Source: Streptococcus mitis | GTDB taxonomy: Bacteria > Bacillota > Bacilli > Lactobacillales > Streptococcaceae | DNA length: 64,000 nucleotides | Direction of reading: 5' to 3' | Assembly: GCF_009496155.1 (NCBI RefSeq) | Contig: NZ_WIJP01000003.1 | Coordinates: 106,408 to 170,407, forward strand | Shown: positions 37,014 through 46,800 of the stretch, one piece after another | Numbering within the stretch: the first letter of the stretch is position 1 | How the letters are laid out: every line of letters starts with the position of its first letter | Translations under genes and position numbers: made by a program | Notes under the pieces: generated by a model | Seen by the model: only the letters and a program-made list of their open reading frames with translations | Databases searched by the model: none | What the model was told of the DNA's origin: nothing

Positions 37014-39321
37014 TCAGAAAGAAGTAGTTAAAGGAAAAAAAGAGGAAGTGTTACCCTCAACGGCTAATACTATTTCCTATCAAGCCCTGTATCAAAATGG
37101 TCTGATGCAGGTAAAAGAAGATTATTTCTCACAAAGCTACTTACTTGGTGATGTCAATTACCAGACCGTTGGTTTAGAAGATAAGGGCGCAATCATTGAG
37201 AAGTATTCTGATTTGATTAACTCCCTAGATGACCAAACCAACTTCCAATTGACCATCTTTAATAAAAGATTGAATTTAGAAAAGTTTAGACAGAGTGTTC
37301 TGTATGAGGAAAAAGAAGATGGATATGATACCTATCGTAAAGAATTGAATCGGATGATGAATCAGAATTTAGACAGTGGTGAAAATAACTTTTCAGCTGT
37401 GAAACTGATTAGCTTTGGGAGAAAGGATTCTAATCCCAAACAAGCCTATCGTTCCTTGTCTCAAATAGGCGAATATTTCAAGAGTGGTTTCTCAGAAATT
37501 GATGCTCGCTTTGAATCCTTGGCTGGAGAAGACCGTGTCAACTTATTGGCAGATATGCTTAGAGGAGAACACCATCTTCCTTTTTCTTACCGTGATTTAA
37601 CGAGATCTGGTCAGACAACTCGACACTTCATAGCACCTAATCTCTTGGATTTTAAAAACAAAAATTACCTACAAATCAATGACCGCTTATTACAGATTGT
37701 CTACGTGAGAGACTACGGCATGGAATTAGGTGATCAGTTTATCCGAGACCTCATGCAAGGAGATTTGGAATTGATTGTAAGCCTCCATGCTCAAAGTTCG
37801 ACCAAGGCGGATGCCATGAAGAAACTACGAACAAAGAAGACCTTGATGGAATCCCAAAAGATTGGGGAACAACAAAAACTTGCTCGTACAGGTATCTATT
37901 TGGAAAAAGTAGGTCATGTATTAGAAAGCAATATCGATGAAGCTGAGGAACTCTTAAAAACCATGACAGAGACAGGAGATAAACTGTTTCAAACAGTCTT
38001 CTTGATTGGGGTCTTTGGTCAGGATGAAGAAGAACTCAAACAAGCCCTAGACACGATCCAACAAGTGGCTGGCTCAAATGATTTAATGATTGATAAACTT
38101 CCATATATGCAAGAAGCAGCCTTTAATAGTTTGCTGCCATTTGGTTGTGATTTTTTAGAGGGTGTATCACGGAGTTTATTAACGTCCAATGTAGCAGTGA
38201 ATTCTCCATGGACTTCAGTAGACTTACAAGACCGCAGTGGGAAATATTACGGCATCAATCAAATCTCAAGCAATATTATTACCATTGATCGCAGCCTATT
38301 AAATACACCGTCTGGTCTGATTTTAGGAACATCTGGAGCTGGTAAAGGGATGGCAACCAAGCATGAGATTATCACGACAAAAATCAAGGAATCTGGTGAA
38401 AATACAGAAATTATCATCGTGGATCCAGAGGCAGAGTACAGTGTCATTGGACGGGCTTTTGGAGGAGAAATGATTGATATTGCGCCAGATTCCCAAACCT
38501 ATCTCAATGTCCTTGACTTGTCTGAGGAAAATATGGATGAAGATCCTGTAAAGGTAAAATCAGAATTTCTTTTATCCTTTATCGGCAAGCTACTGGATAG
38601 GAAAATGGATGGAAGAGAAAAATCGATTATCGACCGAGTCACGAGACTCACCTATCAGTCATTTAAAGAGCCTTCGTTAGAGGAATGGGTATTCGTCTTG
38701 AGTCAACAACCAGAAGAAGAAGCGCAGAATTTGGCACTTGATATGGAACTGTATGTCGAAGGTTCTCTTGATATTTTTTCTCATAAGACCAATATTCAGA
38801 CAGGATCTAATTTCTTAATCTATAATGTTAAAAAGTTAGGAGATGAGCTGAAACAAATCGCTCTTATGGTAGTGTTTGATCAGATATGGAACCGTGTCGT
38901 TCGGAACCAAAAATTAGGGAAGAAGACCTGGATTTATTTTGACGAAATGCAGCTTCTCTTATTAGATAAATATGCCAGTGATTTCTTCTTTAAATTGTGG
39001 AGTCGTGTCAGAAAATATGGAGCTAGTCCGACTGGGATAACTCAAAACGTCGAAACCTTATTGTTAGATCCAAATGGTAGACGGATTATTGCAAATAGTG
39101 AATTTATGATTCTCCTCAAGCAAGCAAAAAATGACCGAGAAGAACTGGTTCAACTCTTAGGCTTGTCAAAAGAACTCGAAAAATACCTAGTCAATCCAGA
39201 AAAAGGAGCAGGACTAATAAAAGCAGGTTCAGTTGTTGTTCCCTTCAAAAATAAGATTCCTCAAGGTACTCAATTGTTTGATATTATGAGTACGGATCCT
39301 GATAAAATGGCTTCTAACTAA
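36964..39321 (+). CDS. virB4: VirB4/TraE-type conjugation ATPase
   Basis: A 785-residue ATPase energising the channel. Walker A is LGTSGAGKGMATKH (about residue 454), followed by IIVDPEAEYSVIG; a Walker B region is WIYFDEMQLLLL. ATG 36964 has AAAGGACC at good distance; a second Met at 37006 is possible. It overlaps the PrgI-like gene, suggesting coupled translation. Complete. Confidence 0.93.
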   Translation: MKRKSNTLKKQKTSMTNQKEVVKGKKEEVLPSTANTISYQALYQNGLMQVKEDYFSQSYLLGDVNYQTVGLEDKGAIIEKYSDLINSLDDQTNFQLTIFNKRLNLEKFRQSVLYEEKEDGYDTYRKELNRMMNQNLDSGENNFSAVKLISFGRKDSNPKQAYRSLSQIGEYFKSGFSEIDARFESLAGEDRVNLLADMLRGEHHLPFSYRDLTRSGQTTRHFIAPNLLDFKNKNYLQINDRLLQIVYVRDYGMELGDQFIRDLMQGDLELIVSLHAQSSTKADAMKKLRTKKTLMESQKIGEQQKLARTGIYLEKVGHVLESNIDEAEELLKTMTETGDKLFQTVFLIGVFGQDEEELKQALDTIQQVAGSNDLMIDKLPYMQEAAFNSLLPFGCDFLEGVSRSLLTSNVAVNSPWTSVDLQDRSGKYYGINQISSNIITIDRSLLNTPSGLILGTSGAGKGMATKHEIITTKIKESGENTEIIIVDPEAEYSVIGRAFGGEMIDIAPDSQTYLNVLDLSEENMDEDPVKVKSEFLLSFIGKLLDRKMDGREKSIIDRVTRLTYQSFKEPSLEEWVFVLSQQPEEEAQNLALDMELYVEGSLDIFSHKTNIQTGSNFLIYNVKKLGDELKQIALMVVFDQIWNRVVRNQKLGKKTWIYFDEMQLLLLDKYASDFFFKLWSRVRKYGASPTGITQNVETLLLDPNGRRIIANSEFMILLKQAKNDREELVQLLGLSKELEKYLVNPEKGAGLIKAGSVVVPFKNKIPQGTQLFDIMSTDPDKMASN

Positions 39322-39332
39322 GGGGAAGGTAA

Positions 39333-42146
39333 ATGAAGGATAAAAGAGAAATTATACGTGCCCGAAAGGCATTTAGAAGAAGTTTAAAAGATGAGAAGAA
39401 ATTCTTGAAACAAGGAAAGAAGGAGGTGAGAAAACAGAAAAAAGATTCCGCTGTACTGGATGAAAAAGCATGGAAAAAAGAGATAAAGCAACAGCTAGAG
39501 GAGATGAGAGAAGCTTCAAAGGCTAGAGTAAAACAAGCAAATGAAGACTACAATCATATTCTTCAAAATAGTCCTCCATCTCTTTTGAATCGCAAAGAAT
39601 TAAGAGACAGACGATTACCTCATGCTAGGAAACGATTGAAAATAGCCAAGAAGCAATTTAAGGAAGCTAAGGTAGAAGCAAAAGAAGAAAGAAAAGAGAG
39701 TCGTAAAGAAAGAAAAACCAATCAAAAATTTCTCTATGGTCAGGAAACGAAAGCAAAATCTAATTTTTTCTTTCAAGGGAAGAGTTTAGAAGAATTGAAA
39801 GCTAAGAAAGAAGTCAAGGCCGCAAAAGAGAATCTAAAATCTACTAAACAAGCCTATAAGTCCAAAAAAGTCAGTAGGAAAGCCAAAACTTTTCTTTATG
39901 TCCTTGGACGTGAAGGTGGAGAGTTAGCTTCAGAAAATGAAGATTTAGAAGGCTATCGCACGCTACAAGAGACCATTAGAAAAGGAAAACGCTACAGCCG
40001 GCTTTCTTATAATCTTGGAAAAGCTAGTGTTAAAACAGGACAAGCAACAGGTCGTTTTACGAAGAAGAGACTAGCTAACACCAAAGAGCGATACCATAAT
40101 TTTAAGGCCGGAAAAGGATGGAAACTAGCGAAAGATAACCCAAGTTCCTTTAAAAATCGGTTTCGAAAGTTAAAGAAACAAGGTCTTACCAGTGTTCGAA
40201 ACATCTATCATAAACTAAAAACAGCCTTTTCGTTCTTTACATTTGCGGCTGGAAATCCTGCAACCTGGATAGTTGGAGGAATAGTATTTTTTCTTTTACT
40301 TATGATGAGCTTCTTTTTAGGATTTTCATCTGCTAGTTTGATTCAACAAGATGAATTTGAATTAACAAAAGCTTATACTCACCTAACTTGGGAAGATGCA
40401 GAACATACTCGTACAAATGACAAAGGAATTACCTATTACACAAAAGTTGATGATGTGATGGGGTATATGAACTTTAAATTTCATGACTATGAGTTACACA
40501 AACCAGTTCACTTATTTAGTTCCGAAACTTACAAGGATTATCTGTCTACTTTGTGGCATGATTTAAACGATGGGGAAGATTTGAAATCCATGCAAGACCT
40601 CTATGAAACTCCTAAGTATAAACTCTCGAAAGACGATCAAGAGGAAATGAAGGAACTAAAAGAAGAGGGTGTCTATGCTTCCATGCAGGAATTGGACAAT
40701 CCGTTTGAGGGACAAAGCAACGAAGATAGTTTAACCATGACTTATCGTTATGGCTACTATGATTTAGACGGAAAACCTACTCTTCAGGAGTACATTTTAT
40801 TAGAAGCGAAGGCTCACCAAACGATTGTCGCACCAATGGATGGAGTTGTATCTCTAGATGGAGATGATGTTATTCTCACTAACGGAAAAGGAGAGAATGA
40901 GAGTCGATTGACCTTGCATTCTATTCATAATGGCCGTGCGATTGAGGGGACAAGAGTCCTAACGGGTGATGTTATTGGTGAAACACCAGATGATACAGGT
41001 TTGAAAGTTTCCTATCAAAAGTATAAGAACAAGAAAGAAAAATTGGTGTATGTCAATCCGCAATTTTATTTTCCAAAAGTCATTCAACTTCAGACAACTA
41101 TCTTACCTGCCATTGGTCAGTTTGGTGGAGATGAGTTTGAACGAGCAAAACATATTTATGAGTCTTTGAAATCTCAAGGGGCAAGTCCCCAAGCCATTGC
41201 GGCTATTTTAGGAAATTGGTCGGTAGAGTCTTCTATCAATCCTAAACGAGCTGAGGGAGATTATTTATCTCCTCCAGTTGGAGCTACCGATTCCTCATGG
41301 GATGATGAAAACTGGTTAGCGATAGGAGGACCAGCCATTTATAGTGGTGCTTATCCTATTATTCTTCATAGAGGTTTGGGGTTAGGGCAATGGACGGATA
41401 CTGCAGATGGTTCAACACGTCATACAGCTTTATTGAATTATGCACATAGCAAAAATAAGAAGTGGTATGATTTAGACCTCCAACTTGATTTTATGCTTCA
41501 TGGGGATAGTCCTTACTATCAAAGTTGGTTAAAGGATTTCTTTAAAAATACGGGCAGTGCAGCCAATCTGGCCCAACTCTTCCTTACCTATTGGGAGGGA
41601 AATTCTGGTGACAAACTACTGGAAAGACAAACCAGAGCAACGGAATGGTATTACCAAATTGAAAAAGGCTTTAGCCAGACAAATGGAGGACAGGCAAAAA
41701 GTGACCCGCAATCCCTTGAAGGGGTTCGTGAGGACTTGTATGATCATTCTGTTCCTGGTGGTGGAGATGGAATGGCCTATGCCTATGGACAATGTACATG
41801 GGGTGTTGCGGCTCGTATGAATCAATTAGGCTTAAAATTAAAAGGAAGTAATGGAGAGAAGATTTCAATCATTAATACCATGGGAAATGGTCAGGACTGG
41901 GTTGCGACAGCTTCAAGTCTTGGAGGAGAAACAGGTTCCACACCAAGAGCAGGTGCTATTGTTTCTTTTGTGGGAGGTACACATGGTACACCAGCAGACT
42001 ATGGTCATGTGGCTTTTGTAGAGAAGGTCTACGATGATGGTTCTTTCCTTGTGTCTGAAACTAACTATGGTGGCAACCCTAACTATACCTTTAGAAAAAT
42101 CTCGCAAGCAGATAGTGCCATCAGTTTTGCTTATACGGTGAAATAA
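39333..42146 (+). CDS. VirB1-like wall hydrolase: coiled coil, membrane anchor, lysozyme-like and CHAP domains
   Basis: A 937-residue protein that should open peptidoglycan for conjugation. Residues 1-300 are extremely Lys/Glu-rich helix, probably cytoplasmic. One membrane segment follows at ~307-335. A beta-rich part (TIVAPMDGVVSLDGDDVIL) recalls an M23/lipoyl-like fold. Residues ~600-780 are a phage-type lysozyme domain (ILGNWSVESSINPK with the probable Glu). The end is a CHAP domain with Cys in YGQCTWGVAARM and His in DYGHVAFVEKV. Start ATG 39333 follows AAGGGGAAGG. Confidence 0.9.
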   Translation: MKDKREIIRARKAFRRSLKDEKKFLKQGKKEVRKQKKDSAVLDEKAWKKEIKQQLEEMREASKARVKQANEDYNHILQNSPPSLLNRKELRDRRLPHARKRLKIAKKQFKEAKVEAKEERKESRKERKTNQKFLYGQETKAKSNFFFQGKSLEELKAKKEVKAAKENLKSTKQAYKSKKVSRKAKTFLYVLGREGGELASENEDLEGYRTLQETIRKGKRYSRLSYNLGKASVKTGQATGRFTKKRLANTKERYHNFKAGKGWKLAKDNPSSFKNRFRKLKKQGLTSVRNIYHKLKTAFSFFTFAAGNPATWIVGGIVFFLLLMMSFFLGFSSASLIQQDEFELTKAYTHLTWEDAEHTRTNDKGITYYTKVDDVMGYMNFKFHDYELHKPVHLFSSETYKDYLSTLWHDLNDGEDLKSMQDLYETPKYKLSKDDQEEMKELKEEGVYASMQELDNPFEGQSNEDSLTMTYRYGYYDLDGKPTLQEYILLEAKAHQTIVAPMDGVVSLDGDDVILTNGKGENESRLTLHSIHNGRAIEGTRVLTGDVIGETPDDTGLKVSYQKYKNKKEKLVYVNPQFYFPKVIQLQTTILPAIGQFGGDEFERAKHIYESLKSQGASPQAIAAILGNWSVESSINPKRAEGDYLSPPVGATDSSWDDENWLAIGGPAIYSGAYPIILHRGLGLGQWTDTADGSTRHTALLNYAHSKNKKWYDLDLQLDFMLHGDSPYYQSWLKDFFKNTGSAANLAQLFLTYWEGNSGDKLLERQTRATEWYYQIEKGFSQTNGGQAKSDPQSLEGVREDLYDHSVPGGGDGMAYAYGQCTWGVAARMNQLGLKLKGSNGEKISIINTMGNGQDWVATASSLGGETGSTPRAGAIVSFVGGTHGTPADYGHVAFVEKVYDDGSFLVSETNYGGNPNYTFRKISQADSAISFAYTVK

Positions 42147-42182
42147 AAGAATCATGTCATCAGTTTAGGTGACATGATTCTT
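42147..42182. terminator. Bidirectional terminator at the end of the secretion operon
   Basis: A perfect 13-bp stem (AAGAATCATGTCA/TGACATGATTCTT) with T-rich DNA on its right and A-rich DNA on its left, between converging genes. It overlaps the stop of the reverse-strand GNAT gene. Confidence 0.88.
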
Positions 42183-42789
42183 ATTTTTTATAGAGTGACA
42201 TATTTAATGCCATAGGTTGATAACTTACTTGATGATCGTCTTTAATCAATTGACTGTAAGCAACAAATCCGAACTGTTCATAAAATTGAATGACTTTAGG
42301 ATGATTGATACTATCTAAAAATACCATCTGAGTTCCTACAATTGCTCGAAATTCTTCAATTTTTTGAATTACAATTTCAAATAACTCTTGTCCTGATAGT
42401 TTATTTAGCTTTGTGTTTTTGCCGAATTGACCGATAAGTAACACAGGGAGATAATCAATATTTTTGGGACTTTTCCCTTTGAGGACGAGTTTCTTTTTTA
42501 AGGATTTCTCTAAATCAGAAATATCAACAACTTTGAGAGATAAACTAAAGAATCCTATGATGTTATTTGTTTCAGTTTCTTCAACGATAAAATTACGAGA
42601 ACGATGTTGTTTTTCAAAATTGGGGGCTTTATCAGATAGATAAGTCAACATCTCTTCATTACCTTTGAAATCAACATTTTCTAAAATGATAGTTTTAAAT
42701 AGATCCTGAACTTGTTTCTCAGTTTTATCGGGAGCTAGCACTTGAATATTTTCAAGATATTGCTTAAGTGGTGTTACTTGAATTGTCAT
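42181..42789 (-). CDS. GNAT-fold acetyltransferase, likely toxin partner
   Basis: A 202-residue protein. The C-terminal part contains the GNAT pattern: VLLIGQFGKN (pyrophosphate-loop region), then VFLDSINHPKVIQFYEQFGF, the typical end of the fold. It begins one base after the stop of a 54-residue protein, and the pair has its own promoter with an operator-like palindrome. That architecture suggests a toxin (acetyltransferase)-antitoxin module stabilising the ICE. A simple cargo acetyltransferase is the alternative. ATG 42789 preferred; the frame extends further without a ribosome site. Confidence 0.7.
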   Translation of the reverse strand: MTIQVTPLKQYLENIQVLAPDKTEKQVQDLFKTIILENVDFKGNEEMLTYLSDKAPNFEKQHRSRNFIVEETETNNIIGFFSLSLKVVDISDLEKSLKKKLVLKGKSPKNIDYLPVLLIGQFGKNTKLNKLSGQELFEIVIQKIEEFRAIVGTQMVFLDSINHPKVIQFYEQFGFVAYSQLIKDDHQVSYQPMALNMSLYKK

Positions 42790-42790
42790 C

Positions 42791-42955
42791 TTACAGATAC
42801 TTTGAAATGAGTTTATTTTTCGTTGGAGCAGTAGCGTCCTGTGATTCAATAGATTTCAAGACGGCTTGTAGCTTTTTAGATGGTTTATGATTAAGAATTT
42901 TTAGAGCATCTTCGTTTGTTAGTTTTATATCACGTGTTAAACTGATTGTAGCCAT
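42791..42955 (-). CDS. Small antitoxin-like protein
   Basis: A 54-residue protein with an ideal AGGAGG ribosome site. It begins MATISLTRDIKLTNEDALKI, consistent with a short beta strand followed by a helix as in ribbon-helix-helix antitoxins, and has a basic C-terminal half. It is directly upstream of the GNAT gene (one-base gap) and behind the palindromic promoter. Antitoxin role is inferred from this arrangement. Confidence 0.65.
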   Translation of the reverse strand: MATISLTRDIKLTNEDALKILNHKPSKKLQAVLKSIESQDATAPTKNKLISKYL

Positions 42956-42985
42956 TTGTTCTACCTCCTGTTTCTACTTAAATTC

Positions 42986-43014
42986 ATTATAGCTTATTTT
43001 GAACAAAAGTTCAA
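42986..43014 (-). promoter_or_regulatory. Promoter with palindromic operator of the GNAT/antitoxin pair
   Basis: On the reverse strand TTGAAC (43014-43009), 17-bp spacer, TATAAT (42991-42986). The palindrome TTGAACTTTTGTTCAA (42999-43014) covers the -35 box, a position suited to autorepression by the antitoxin. Confidence 0.8.
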
Positions 43015-43140
43015 TCTGAAGATAGTGTATGTTTTTTATAGTGTATAAATCCAAAATAAGTTTTTCTCTTGCGTTTGTAGCTCATATTCGTTAGAATAAT
43101 GGTGTAGATGAGTGGTCGGCTCATGTTCAATCTGATATTA

Positions 43141-43234
43141 ATCTTGGACATAAGGGCCAAGCGGTGGCGGACACCAGAACGAAATCCGATAGCAATCTTG
43201 GACGTAAGGGCCAAGCGGTGGCAGACACCAGAAT
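43141..43234. repeat. Tandem 40-bp imperfect repeats (period 54) with nested hairpins
   Basis: Units at 43141-43180 and 43195-43234 are 37/40 identical. Each holds two small stems, CTTGG/CCAAG and GGTG/CACC. They lie in the noncoding stretch between the antitoxin promoter and a terminator. An 87-codon reverse frame (43011-43274) across them has no good ribosome site and repeats because the DNA repeats. The role is unknown: possible protein-binding array or structured RNA. Confidence 0.75.
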
Positions 43235-43311
43235 AAACCGACTGACTAGGTGGCTTACAGGTTCTGTAAGTCATCTTTTTTACTTTGATAGTAACGTTTT
43301 ATCATTTTAAG

Positions 43312-43343
43312 GAGAACGAGGTTTTGGCTCGTTCTCTTTTTTT
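43312..43343 (+). terminator. Terminator before the TSP3-SNF2 operon
   Basis: A perfect nine-pair stem GAGAACGAG/CTCGTTCTC with a seven-base loop and seven T. A weaker hairpin (TTACAG/CTGTAA, then T run) lies at about 43253-43281. Together they would end any + strand transcript crossing the tandem repeats. Confidence 0.85.
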
Positions 43344-43345
43344 GT

Positions 43346-43379
43346 TGTGATACTTCTTTCAAGGAATATTTGGTAGGAT
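43346..43379 (+). promoter_or_regulatory. Promoter of the TSP3-SNF2 operon, shared motif copy 2
   Basis: TGTGATA (43346-43352), four bases, TTTCAA, eleven bases, TAGGAT (43374-43379). Same boxes and spacing as at 32591 and 63846. It stands directly behind a terminator and 39 bp before the first gene, so it should be the operon promoter. Confidence 0.7.
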
Positions 43380-43417
43380 TGGAGTGAAAAAAGATTAACT
43401 AGGAAAGAAGGAAGTAT

Positions 43418-43828
43418 ATGGAAACCATTTATCAACGTGATTCGGATCAAGATGGACTGACTGATGCTCAAGAATTGGCGCTAGGAACCAATCCTCTTAG
43501 CGCAGATTCTGATGGTGATGGACGTTCAGATTTAGTGGAAGTAGAAGAAGGAACCAATCCCTTAGAAAAGGATTTACAAGACATAGACCAAACAAGTATA
43601 ACTGAACCGTCTTCAGTATTTATGGAAATGAAACAAAAGATTTCAGATATGATGGAGAGTCACTACAAGGAATTTATACAGGCTCTTATTAGTATTGAAA
43701 CAGGGATTGAAAACGAACAAGACCTTGAAGACTTATATACTTACTACATGAGAACAGATGCCGTTTCTCTTTTGTCTAGTGATTTAGAAACCAGTCCTCA
43801 AGAGGTTGAAATGGAGATAGAGTTGTAG
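43418..43828 (+). CDS. Small protein with calcium-binding TSP3-type repeats
   Basis: A 136-residue acidic protein. Residues ~6-50 hold two Asp-rich loops (DSDQDGLTDAQELALGTNPL and DSDGDGRSDLVEVEEGTNPL) of the thrombospondin type 3/EF-hand-like kind that binds calcium. The rest is helical. There is no signal peptide, which is unusual since such repeats are mostly extracellular. It is the first gene of the SNF2 operon, with a GAAAGAAGG ribosome site. Function unknown. Confidence 0.7.
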   Translation: METIYQRDSDQDGLTDAQELALGTNPLSADSDGDGRSDLVEVEEGTNPLEKDLQDIDQTSITEPSSVFMEMKQKISDMMESHYKEFIQALISIETGIENEQDLEDLYTYYMRTDAVSLLSSDLETSPQEVEMEIEL

Positions 43829-43875
43829 GGGAATCATGTGATTCTCCTATTTTCGTATAGATGAAAGGAGCAAGT

Positions 43876-46800
43876 ATGGAAGTAATGCAATTATTGGCTA
43901 TGTTTCGAGGAACAATTCCAAAAGATAGGGAGAGAATGGACCTATTTCTTCGTTATCAAGCGCAACATTTTGATGAGAAATGGCAGGATTTGGTAGAGAA
44001 TTTTTTGACTGAAGAGGGCAAGATAGAAGAGATTCCTCATGTCTACTCGTTTCATCAAGATATTGTTTCTTTTCTAGAGGCCAGTTCTGAAAATAATGAA
44101 CAAGATTTAGAAACTTACACAAGAAATTTTGGACAAGCAGGTCTAAGTAAATTATCTCAATTAAGTAATTTTGAGAAAAACTTGGTGCTAGAAGTCGCAT
44201 CCTATAATCTTTCCACTCGATTTTACATCCAATCTGAAAAAGAGAAGTTAGAACCATTAAGTGAGCTTGTATGTCATCAGAATCAGGATGTCAATTTAGT
44301 CAATGTCTATCGGGTTGCGAATAATCTATCTGACCGCATTAGTAGAGATATAGAGGAGTTTCTTCTAATGGTTGATTCCAAAGAACTAAAAAAAGAGGTT
44401 CTTGAGATTCATTTTGAAGAAAAAGAAGGAGATGTTCTAGCCTATTTGGGTTCAGAATTGATGGCTACTTTAGATACTGTTACGGATTTTGTCCATCATG
44501 AAGAAAACTACAAACAATTACCACTGACCCAAAAGCTGAAGATTATTACTCATTTTGATGAAGTAAAGGCTATAAGAGAAAAGTCTAAGCAAGTAGAGGA
44601 AGCAGTCTTACCTTTAGATAATATTGACCAGGTAGAAGAAAATGTGGAAGTTCATTCCCTATCTAAAGTAGATAAAATTGTAGAAGAAGCTTTGAGAGAA
44701 TATCCAATCGGTTCACAAGTAAGTTATAAAGGACAAGTATTTCAATTGGTTTCGATTGAAAATGCTCAGTTAAATGACTTAGTTCGCCTAGAGCTATTCA
44801 GTTATTCCAACCAGTTATTTGAAGAGAATCCTATCTTATACTTGAACAGTTTGGAAGAGATTGAACAAGTATTGTCTCATGTAGAACTTGAAAAAGAAGA
44901 TTCAGATATTGAGATTGAATCACCAAGTGGAAGCCAGGAAATAGATTTGTTTTCCTATCTGGAAGAGGATAATGAAAAGGAAAAGGATAAGGAAACAGAA
45001 ACGCTTATTGTAGGCATAGAAGAGACGGATGTCCCTGTTCAAGATTTTGTTTTTCCAGATGATTTAGAGGACTTTTATCCTAAGACAAATCGAGAAAAGA
45101 TTGAAACGAATATCGCAGCTATTGAACTTGTTAAAAGATTAGAAAAAGAGAGACGACAAGCGAATCCAAAAGAACAAGAACTACTAGCCAAGTATGTCGG
45201 CTGGGGTGGTCTTGCCAATGAATTTTTCGATGAACTCAATCCAAAGTATGAAACAGAACGTTTAACTCTTAAGAGTTTAGTAAGTAAATCAGAATACTCC
45301 ACTATGAAACAAAGTTCTCTCACAGCCTATTATACAGACCCAATGATTATTCGCCAGATTTGGCAAAAATTACTGGATGATGGTTTTGAGGGAGGAAGGA
45401 TATTAGATCCTTCTATGGGGACTGGGAACTTCTTTGCGGCTATGCCTAGAAGTATACGAGATAAATCAGAACTCTATGGGGTTGAATTAGACAGTGTGAC
45501 TGGCGCAATCGCAAAACAACTCCACCCCAATACCCATATTGAAGTGCGAGGATTTGAAGAAGTTCTCTATCAAAATAATAGTTTTGATTTAGTCTTAACG
45601 AATGTACCATTTGGAAATTTTCGCATTGCCGATAAAAACTATGATAAACCTTATATGATTCATGATTACTTTGTCAAACACTCACTTGATTTAGTAAGAG
45701 ACGGAGGACAAGTGTCGATTATCTCATCTATTGGGACAATGGATAAACGGACAGATAATGTCTTACAAGAGATTAAATCCAACACTCATTTTTTAGGGGG
45801 AGTTCGGTTGCCAGATACGGCTTTTAAAAAGATTGCAGGTACTCGAGTGACCACAGATCTTCTCTTCTTTCAAAAAGATCAAGCAAAGAATCTTAATGAG
45901 GAAGAACTTGTCTTTAGTGGCTCTATTCCCTTTGAGGAGGATAAGCGTGTCTGGATCAATCCTTATTTTGATGGGAAATACAATACACAAGTTTTGGGTG
46001 AATATGAGGTACGTAATTTTAATGGAGGAACCCTCAATGTAAAGGGGGTATCAGAAACATTAGCTACTGCCATTATGGAAGCGTTAGAAAATGTGGAAGA
46101 ACCTAAACCAATTGACAATTCTTTGAAAGCACCTGTTTTTATCCAAGAAGAAGTGGATAATTCGATCCCAAGTCTTATACGTGAGGACTTAGCGCTCTAT
46201 TCTTTTGGATATGAGGGAAATCAAATTTATTACCGAGATACGCATGGCATTCGGAAAAGTTCAAAAGTAGACGAAATTAGTTATTATGTAGACGAGAAGG
46301 GAGAGTTTAAGGCTTGGGACAGTTCTTTGTCTGAACATAAAATAGACCGATTTGTGAAACTTCATTTGACAGATGAGGAAGCACTAGATGTTTACAAGTC
46401 AGAAGAAGCGAGTAAAAGAGGGAAATATAAGGGACTGTTCAAAAAAACTGTCTTTTATGAAAGTCCCTTATCGGATAAGGATATTAGTCGCATTAAGGGC
46501 ATGGTTGATTTGAGAGAGACCTATCAATCCTTAATTGAAATTCAACGTCATCCAGATTATAGTCGGACAGATTTTCAGGTATTACTTAGTAAACTCAATC
46601 GTGACTATAATCGCTTTGTAAGTCAATTTGGATACTTGAATGCCTCAGTCAATCGGAACTTATTTGATAGTGACGATAAGTATTCTTTATTAGCAAGTTT
46701 AGAAGATGAATACATTGATTCTAAAGATCAGAAAGTAAAATATAAAAAATCTTTAGCCTTTGAGAAAGCATTGGTTAGGCCGGAGAGAGTGATTACAAGA

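Noticed and set aside
43011..43274. 87-codon reverse frame over the tandem repeats
   Set aside because: Its repeated residues simply follow the DNA repeats; no good ribosome site; the DNA-level inverted repeats explain the sequence better.
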